Program-made: the position numbers and the translations under genes
NCBI GenBank assembly: GCA_030015575.1
Contig: JASDDO010000019.1
Location: forward strand, 514,076,986 to 514,140,985
Direction of reading: 5' to 3'
Origin: Agapanthus africanus
Lineage: Eukaryota; Streptophyta; Magnoliopsida; Asparagales; Amaryllidaceae
DNA length: 64,000 nt
The notes under the pieces: generated by a model
Seen by the model: only the letters and a program-made list of their open reading frames with translations
Databases searched by the model: none
Told to the model about the DNA's origin: nothing
In this document: positions 56,753 through 64,000 of the stretch, one piece after another
Position numbering within the stretch: position 1 is the stretch's first letter
How the letters are laid out: each line of letters begins with the position of its first letter

Positions 56753-59700
56753 GTATTCTAGAAATAAGGTACCATAAATGAAATCAGGATAAAATAGTGC
56801 CCAGCATCGACACAAAACAAGTGTCCAAATGTCTCGATATCTCTGTGTCACAATCTCTGTACCTCAATATCTCAAAATCTCAATGTCTCAATCACAATAT
56901 CTAGGGCGCCATCAGTCTAGACCGGCCCCTACCATCCATCTCAAGACCACGACGGTATCCTCTGGATATTCGACGCGTCGGGTAAAATCACCGGTCGGTA
57001 GTGCTCCCCCGCCAGGCTCAATGTCAATAACACGACCTTCTCGCCCCGGGGTACCGCACCGGGCCCACCATGTACCCGAAACGGTTCATCCAACTCCTCG
57101 AATCGGGTCTCGAAATCCATCAGCAAACTCATGGTGGACGACTCATACATCATGGGAAAACCGCGCTTTTCATTTAAAAAGAGAGAGAAGAAGTTTGTAT
57201 AAGTTTTGCGGTTTTCCCCTAAATCCAGAAAATCTCATGGAAATCCGAATCCAAAACCTCAATAGCACGTAAAATAGTGAATATATGCATGAGAATCCAT
57301 GAATGCGGCATAACATGAATAACAGTATGCATGAAGTAGCAAGTAATAACTACAATGTCTAAACTAACATATAAGGCAAGTACACTAATATCATGTCTAA
57401 ACTATTAGCTAACAGGCTATGTCAATGTAATAGTATTTTCTAAGTGTGCGTAACATGGCAATTACCGATGAAGATGTGTGTGAGCCGGCAAGTAAGTGTA
57501 CGTGGTACATACTCATCATCGGTAATGGTGATAGTGTCCTAACAGCATGATATCAATAATGAAATATGAATTACAATAAGTATGCGATGCGGAGCAACAG
57601 CAATAATATGCGGGAGCTGAATACTAGACACAACGATAACTAAACTGCATTAACCTAATATAAGTCCTACAATAGTGCCTTTTTAAATAACACGAATCGC
57701 GGTGTTTTGAAAATAAGGGCTACGGTGTTTTTATGAAAAGTTAAATCTTTTGAAATATCCGTAGAATCCCTTAACCTGTCTTTTAAAATACCCACGATTC
57801 GTTAGTTTTGAAATAGGTAGGAGTCTAATCTAGTCTAACAACTACACTAAACTATACGGCTGAACCAACAAGCTGAACTACAGGTAAGGAAACCGCCTAA
57901 CATCTGAGTCGATACGTATACATACCTGTATATATATTAGTCGGTGATCCCGCCTCAATAATATCATATCCGATACCATATCTATAATCAGACATCCCAA
58001 GTCAAGAGTGCGGATCAACCATCAATAAATAGCTCGTACGTAAATCCGTCGTACGGCATCCCCAAATCTGGGTATGGGTCAATATCATACTCATCACACT
58101 GTTCATCTGGTATCCTCTTTATCAAGATCATCATCTGGGGTACTGACCTACGTCTAGTACACTACTAATATCACTATTCACATGGCATTGTCATTCAAAG
58201 ATCCGCTATAACATCAGGACGTATCTCAAGTACGAATCTTGCCATATCACCGATCTCACGGTCTCAACTCAAATCTCATCGACTCATCTCAATCCCAAGT
58301 ATCATCTGCAAATCCAGTATGTGAACACCTAGTCCCATACCGAGGTGAACACATAAACACATCTCCCCATATACGCACAGGTAATAACATAGATGTATGC
58401 ATGCGTGTGTGTGCGTGTGTGGGTGTAAGGACTACTCTAGGGTTTCGCAACTAACACTAAACTAATCCATGAACACCTAGAATCTACCTTTATCATCAAG
58501 TCTCATATCAACATAAAATATATAATCAAAATATATGTGTGTATACGTATTCGTATACATCTCCACGAACTGCGGGGGTGCTATACGCCATCCACCCGAC
58601 TTCTCCCCGTAGATATAAATCTACTCACCTGGTCCTCGCTCGCCGGTGCCGACGTCGTCACGCGCTTGCTTGTCGTCTCGAAGTCCACATAGGATACCTA
58701 CATATCATAACGGACCATATCGTATTAAAATTCGACTCATGACCAAAACGACACATGAATCCCACATAGGTCAAAACCTATGGTTTGTTTTCACAAATCA
58801 ACCCAAAACCCTCGACATCGGCGTAGAAACGCCGAGTGATCGCAAAAAAACTCAAACGCTCCAATCGTGGTTTCAAAACTCACAAATCATATAAGAAATA
58901 GGTTTTAATTCATCAAAACCATAAAAGTAAACAAATCGTTTTATTTCCCAAAAATCTAGTTAGCGGTCGTTAACCGTATTAATACAAATCTTGATGTTTA
59001 AACAAAACTAATGACCATAATATTTACTAAATAACTTAAATAAGCCATACAAACCATTTCCACAATTTAATTTCACCAAACTATATACGTTCAAAAAAAA
59101 TTAGTTTGCAATCTTACCCAAATTTCAACCATTTTTGCAAAAATGCATATACAACAATCTAGCTTGGATTTGCATGATCTAAAGCATTAAACTACATCTT
59201 AAAATGCTAACAATGTCATGAATACCCTAATAAGATTTTTATCCCAATTGATTAATTAAATTCCCAAAACCTAGTTAACAAAATTAACACAATTAGCAAA
59301 ATTTAAACTAAAAATTAGCAACTAGTAACTAGCTTTTCCTTGCATGACTTAAGATCTCAAATTACAACACACAAATCATGATCCAAATACCCAAAACTCT
59401 AGTTTGATCACAACCCCTTCTCTTGAATTTTTCAATCATGCAATTTGAACCCATATAAAACCTAATTAACACTTAATTAAGCTAACATAAGCATTAACCA
59501 ACAATTTTAAGTACATGGTTAAAATTATACCTCCACAAATTTGTAGATCTCACTAGAAATTTAGCCATCCAAAAAGCTCTCTTTTCACCACAATCCATAC
59601 TTGATAGCCTAAACTAAAATGGGTAGGAGTTGGATTTGGATTTTGGGATTTGCTTGATGGGTTTTGAGGCAATTTTGATGAAATTTTTTCAAGAGAAATG

Positions 59701-60375
59701 AGGGGTGAAAAGGGAGTTGCTGCTGTTGAGAGGGGGAAGGGGTTTCAGCTGAAATGGGGAGGGATTGGAGAGAGAATGAGGTGGGGAAAGTGTTGCTAAG
59801 TCAAAGAAGTCCAAGGTCAACACAACCATACCTCTTTCTTATACTTTTCTTTTTGTTTTCTTTTGCAAAACAAGTGCGGAAAATTGAGAGGGGGTCCTGA
59901 ATTCAGCCAAGGGGAAGGAAAAATGGAGGGGTGTGAGTGTGGGTATGGGTGTGGGGTGATGGAAAATGAATAATAATATATCCCAAACATCCATTTACAC
60001 TAAATTCACTATTTAAGCTTTTTTTCTTCAATAATTTCTAAACCGTTTTGGCAAACGATTTCGTTTCAGAAACAATATTTTACATGTCAGTTTAGTGTGT
60101 CAAGAATTATAAAATTTGTATCAACCCATTCCAATTTATAATTTTTCCTAATAAATGTATTAGTGACGGCTTAAAATAATATTAAAATAATTTTTTTCAG
60201 AAAATTTGAAATTTCACCAGTGGCTCAATAAACACCAAATACTAGCAATTACATAGCTAGAATATGTATATTTAATTTTTATAATAAAGATATTTGTATT
60301 TTGATTTTTTACAGAAAACCCCCTTATTTTACCGATTTTCTGAAATTTTAGAGAAACGATTTTCAAAACGTTACA
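56753..60375 (-). repeat. LARD-E 5' LTR, part right of Gypsy-D
   Basis: It rejoins 44841 across one TTTCT. It holds the stem-loop (57461-57526), the empty Copia-C target (GTGTG near 58413), CAG/GTGAGT on the minus strand (58623-58628), and AT-rich DNA up to GTTACA. No gene is seen. Confidence 0.93.
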
Positions 60376-60380
60376 TCAAT
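60376..60380. other. LARD-E target-site duplication, right copy (TCAAT)
   Basis: Matches 26198-26202. Confidence 0.9.
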
Positions 60381-61144
60381 CCTCTACCACCTCTTTACTA
60401 CTCTTGTGGTTAGGTAAATGCCAGGTAAGTGGGAGGTTCTCCACTACGTAAGTAGTGGGCCTAATTAAGTAACCACTTGCCTTAGACACACTTGCCTAGA
60501 CACCACAAAAGTAATGCGGATAAGCGATAGATTACCCACGACCTTCCTCTGTCCTTATTGAGCGTGACAGTCCTTAGAGTCTTATCTAGATATTTTTTAA
60601 ATTTATGTAGGGTTGATGCAGATGCTCGGTTTATGATTTGTGGGGCTTAGGAAGGGTGATAAAATCCCCACCTAATCTGAATTTTGGTCTTGCCCCTTAA
60701 AATCCGTATTAAAATATGAAATAACAAACTAATAACAAAACTTTGCAAAAAGATTTTTGAGCGGCGATATTTTGCAAAGAATCCTGCAGAAAAGATATTT
60801 AATTAGATTTCAGAGGAGAGAGAATGAGTTGAAAATTTCACCAGAGATGTTTGGAACCCTAATTCCTCACTTAAGCCACGGATCCGCCGCTAAAATAGCC
60901 TTTCTGCCGCGCTTCCGCCGTGCTTTGAGGGAATATTTTGATGATTTTTGCTATGTGGCCTCCTGTGCTCCTTTGGATCTTGATGAATGTCTCTGGCTCT
61001 CTGTTTCCTCAATTCTGCAACTCCAGATCCCCTCGCAAAATTCACACAATAATCGTTAAATATACAATTTGCAGTTTTGTTTTGTTTATGATAATGATCG
61101 AATAAGAATTCAACACAAATAGTAAGAATAAAAAATAACGCACG
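60381..61144 (-). other. Athila-F leader, primer-site-proximal part
   Basis: Between the Asp-tRNA primer site and the LARD-E insertion. No gene; the open frame at 60757-61059 is antisense to the element. A GC-rich patch at about 60876-60932 contains CACGG and CCGTG inverted motifs. Confidence 0.7.
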
Positions 61145-61163
61145 TATCCCCGGCAATGGCGCT
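61145..61163 (-). other. Athila-F primer-binding site (Asp tRNA)
   Basis: On the minus strand GCGCCATTGCCGGGGATA closely matches the 3' end of plant Asp tRNA, the primer typical of Athila elements, with small mismatches. It lies 3 nt from the LTR. Confidence 0.82.
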
Positions 61164-62045
61164 ATTTGATTTGTGTGAAAAAGTGTTTGTAGAATAATCG
61201 TAATTAATAATGGTGTCGCTTGTAGCTAGCCGAGATGAGTGCAGGTCGTCCGCAGGGAAACGTGGAATATTTTATTCTTACTTTAGGCATGTTGAGAAAG
61301 AAAGGAGGAAGAAATAAGAATGATTGTAGGTTCTAAATCTACGTTAAATACGGATGCAAAATATAGATCTAGATTAATTATGGATGTAAGTTCAATATTA
61401 AAAGGGGGCTTGTAGGGTTCATTAGGATTTAGTAGTTATGGATGGTTAATTAAAGATTACTCTTTTTATCTTTTAATAGATTTAAAACTAGAACGACAGA
61501 GATGCATGTAGATTAAGGTTTCTGGATGGAAAAGGGTTCCCACTCTTAACCCTATCTCGACATGAAACTCCGTTCATATCTAGTCTTTACCAAAACAATC
61601 ATTAATCTAATCTCTAATCGCGGTTGAGACTAACAATAAATTGGTAGCGCGCCCGATTATGATGTTAATGATTCTTTTAGTAAAGTTTATAAACTTTATA
61701 GGACGTAAAAAGAGTTTAAGGATCTTCATCATCCATTAATCTATCCTAATCCTATAAACCCTAACAAGTGGAGAATTACTCGCGCATGTTGGGAAAAGAA
61801 GATGAAAAGACAGAGAGGGAAAATATAATGTAAAATGCAAAAGAATTAAATAAAACAACTACCTTTATTAATCAACTTGAACAATCTACACTTTATTCCT
61901 TAGAAAATGATTACAAAAACTTGGTTTGCTTCTCGAACTCTTCCGAAGGAGGTAGATGAAAAGTTGTTGATCAGCTTGGATGCGTGAGCCGTCTTGGACT
62001 TCGTGATCTCTTCGGCTTGATGCCTTTTAACTTTAGCCCTTGGTC

Positions 62046-62054
62046 CTTTATATA
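62046..62054 (-). promoter_or_regulatory. TATA box of the Athila-F LTR
   Basis: On the minus strand AGCTATATAAAGGACC gives a good plant TATA box about 340 bp into the non-AT-rich half of the LTR. Transcription would start near 62015-62025. Confidence 0.5.
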
Positions 62055-62280
62055 GCTCTCAAAGAAGAAAAACCAGTTACCATATATGGTGACTTCCTAA
62101 TATGGTGACTTTCCATGCCTGGATTCTGAGTCCCTGTCAGTATTGATTTTATAATTTTGGCAGATTTTTTATCCTGACATCTTGAACATCATGATCTCTT
62201 GACCTGAACTAAATCTTGCACAATATCTCTATGAATAATGTTAGTTTATTTATTAAATTAGAGAGAGTATCTTAATCTCT

Positions 62281-62515
62281 ATATATGGTAATAAATCTTT
62301 AAGAAACTTGATTAAGAGTATTTAATATGCTATGCACTTTATATGGTAATAAATCATTAAGAAACATGATTAAGAATATTTGATATGCTATGCATCTTTT
62401 AATTACTAAAATATTATGCATATATTTTGAAATATTATTCTAACCATTTGTATGATATTATATCTTTTAAGAATTGTGATTAGAATATTTGATATGATAT
62501 GCATATTTTCAACTA
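62281..62515. repeat. Degenerate ~58-bp tandem repeat in the Athila-F LTR
   Basis: ATATGGTAATAAATC starts copies near 62282 and 62341, each ending in ATATGCTATGCA. A more diverged copy ends near 62505 with ATATGATATGCA. Very AT-rich. Confidence 0.65.
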
Positions 62516-62704
62516 CCAAAATATTATATAAATATAAAATGCCTATATTTTCCTTCATAATATTAATTATAATATATAAACATATGGCAAATAGTATTTT
62601 GCAGATAAATCCAAATATGTTTAATATTTATAATAAACACCTTTTATTATTTAAGAAATGTAAGGAAAATACTTATACCAAAGTGCAATATTTTCAACTG
62701 AACA

Positions 62705-64000
62705 TTGAGCTCGTCACGGACGAGGACTGACCAGGGCGTGATTCCAGAGACGTACGATTGCATAGAGAGGCGTCGTCTTATTATGTTTTCGCGCCATGAG
62801 CGTTTGATGGATCGCTGTTATGAGATTACTCAGACGTGCAGATCTGCACCAGAGGATTGAGCCACCGATAGAGGCCAGCCAGATTTTGATGACCGTTGAT
62901 GTATTGCTTATTCATGATGATTGAGGCACTGTTCAGCGTACAGACGAATGAGCCGGTAGTTGCTGCAATGACGAGATATCGCCCAGATGTTGGAGCTATT
63001 GCAGCATGAGTATATACTTAGAGATACGATGGAAGGTCGCTAGTCATCCAAGGATGAAGGACTAGGACATGTGGTTCGTTCGCTTACCCCGATGCGAGGA
63101 CATCAGATAGATTGATTCCAGCTAGAGACGACTTCACGCATGTACGTTGAGAGTCGATGGAGGCGATCGAATGTCCGAAACCCATATTCCAAGTTTAAAG
63201 TATTCGGAAAGACATGCAAGCGATTCTATGGACCCTCTAGAAGAATGAAACCCTAACTCGACATAATGACGGTGTGAAAGCCTTCGAACCTTAGGGTTTG
63301 CGGCAGTTCCGCGGGGCCATTAGTGAGGCTTGGGTTTGCCCTTCTACGGCTGGTCCACCAATGCTGAGGTATGTACTCGATACTATTAAGCTGTACCCAA
63401 GATGTTGAGCTCTTGGGGGATTATGAGGTTTTGAGGAATCGATCGGATGGTTCAACATCTTTCGGATATCATGTGATGGGATACACTGCTTGGGAGACTC
63501 CATATATGAGTATAGCCGTTGGAACGCAGTCCATGTAGCCATGAGAAGACGAGTCCGAATCAGTCGACACTGGAACAAAGTGGGACAAGAGTTTCGTGCG
63601 AGATGCTGACGAGCTGTTGTTACTCCTCGTTAAGGTTAAAGGTCGGATATGACTACAGAGGCGTTGGGATGCGACCATTTTCCGAGGAAATGCTGTGCTG
63701 AGAACGCAGATTGACCAGAGAAGTACTCGAATGGAATTGTCCCCGTTAGCACACCTGACAGGTCCGATGAGCCGATTGATTGCGAGATAGGTAATCCGCA
63801 GAGAAGATAAGGACCCAGAGACAGAGGATGCCAGACCATGAACAGGAGGCAAGTAGATATCTTGCGCTGCTAGCATTGGATGCACCGACACCTTCTCGGC
63901 TGCGAAGGAGAAAATATCGATGACGGTATTTAGGATTGGTGATTTGGTGATTCGACTATCACGTATCCGTCACCTTGGATTTCGATATTTTTGGGAGATC
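62705..64000 (+). mobile_element. LARD-G: second LARD interior, opposite orientation, truncated
   Basis: From about 62708 the sequence is the reverse complement of LARD-E, starting near 43668 (just after the gag trace) and continuing to about 42370 at the window end. It shares the copia-leader module and the region around TTATGAGGTTTTGAGG. No gag, RT or integrase is seen. The left edge coincides with the Athila-F LTR end, so Athila-F probably inserted here. It is clearly more diverged from LARD-E than the LARD-E LTRs are from each other. Confidence 0.82.
63228..63357 (+). other. Module shared with copia leaders (LARD-G copy)
   Basis: On the plus strand it runs from ATGGACCCTCTAGAAG to CTTCTACGGCTGGTCC, the reverse complement of the LARD-E and copia copies, hence the same orientation relative to the element. 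Confidence 0.75.

Larger units (their letters stand above)
26203..60375 (-). mobile_element. LARD-E: large non-autonomous gypsy derivative, both LTRs interrupted
   Basis: Two 4.5-kb LTRs flank a 2807-bp interior (41125-43931) with no pol. Copia-C splits the 3' LTR and Gypsy-D the 5' LTR; after removing each insert plus one target duplication the LTRs are 4532 and 4533 bp. LTR ends (TGTCACGACCC...GTTACA), Met-tRNA primer site and polypurine tract match Gypsy-A and Gypsy-D, so it can be read as a Tekay-like element without enzymes. These sizes resemble the LARDs described from Triticeae. The two LTRs differ little by eye. Confidence 0.9.
24043..62704 (-). mobile_element. Athila-F: Athila-like Ty3-gypsy element, interrupted by LARD-E
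   Basis: Remaining pieces are 24043-26202 (gag, part of the leader) and 60381-62704 (leader, Asp-tRNA primer site, 5' LTR). Everything from 26203 to 60375 is LARD-E with its own insertions. The gag sequence and the Asp-tRNA primer are typical of Athila. Protease onward is separated by Copia-B and lies outside the window. Its LTR end at 62704 abuts LARD-G sequence, so it probably landed in a LARD-G element. Confidence 0.85.
61167..62704 (-). repeat. Athila-F 5' LTR (about 1538 bp)
   Basis: On the plus strand it runs from TGATTTGTGTG to CTGAACA, i.e. TG...CA in element sense. The right end is placed where similarity to LARD-E resumes at about 62708, and is therefore an inference. It contains TAGCCGAGATGAGTGCAGG, as in related LTRs, a TATA box, and AT-rich tandem repeats. 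No gene; the open frame at 62452-62730 is AT-rich chance. Confidence 0.72.

Noticed and set aside
60757..61059. 100-codon frame downstream of LARD-E that could be a host gene exon
   Set aside because: It lies between the Asp-tRNA primer site and gag of Athila-F, on the opposite strand, with no similar copy or splice context.
62452..62730. 92-codon frame at the Athila-F/LARD-G boundary
   Set aside because: Very AT-rich composition and crosses an element junction; chance open frame.

Overview
This window looks like repeat-rich nuclear DNA of a flowering plant. It holds no recognisable host gene. Almost every base can be assigned to LTR retrotransposons nested inside one another: Ty1-copia elements, chromodomain-type Ty3-gypsy (Tekay/Del-like) elements, an Athila-like Ty3-gypsy element, and large gag-pol-less derivatives (LARD-like). 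The plant assignment rests on these families, on initiator-Met-tRNA and Asp-tRNA primer sites, on 5-bp target duplications, and on the C-to-T decay of the reading frames.

Layout, outermost first. LARD-G (+) occupies 62705-64000. Athila-F (-) lies against it, with its LTR at 61167-62704 and its leader and gag at 60381-61163 and 24043-26202. Two things landed in Athila-F. The first is LARD-E (-, 26203-60375, TSD TCAAT). Its 3' LTR was split by Copia-C (-, 28780-39164, TSD GTGTG) and its 5' LTR by Gypsy-D (-, 44842-56747, TSD TTTCT). The second is Copia-B (-, 17606-24042). Its 3' LTR was cut by Gypsy-A (-, 7280-17605), whose own 3' LTR was cut by Copia-A (+, 1-7279). With the nested insertions removed, the two LARD-E LTRs measure 4532 and 4533 bp, which supports the reconstruction.

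Only Copia-A has an unbroken polyprotein (1137-5087). Gypsy-A, Gypsy-D and Athila-F are broken by stop codons that are nearly all C-to-T (or G-to-A) changes, plus one frameshift in Gypsy-D. Copia-B and Copia-C lack gag and carry dead pol. Copia-C nevertheless has near-identical LTRs and a clean target duplication, so it was probably mobilised in trans by a relative such as Copia-A. LARD-E shares LTR ends, primer site and polypurine tract with Gypsy-A and Gypsy-D, and keeps only a trace of the gag N-terminus.

The most interesting signals are non-coding: (1) a stem-loop in the LTRs of Gypsy-A, Gypsy-D and LARD-E whose stem sequence differs between families but stays complementary; (2) a conserved GTGAGT donor in the same LTRs, paired with an acceptor 5 nt before the gag ATG in Gypsy-A and Gypsy-D, suggesting a spliced leader that removes the primer site and the stem-loop; (3) a ~130-bp module shared, in the same orientation, by the leaders of copia elements and the interiors of the LARDs; (4) a ~34-bp-period array of GTGCA...TGCAC palindromes inside LARD-E; (5) 13 W-box motifs within 180 bp of the Copia-A LTR. 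All comparisons were made by eye.
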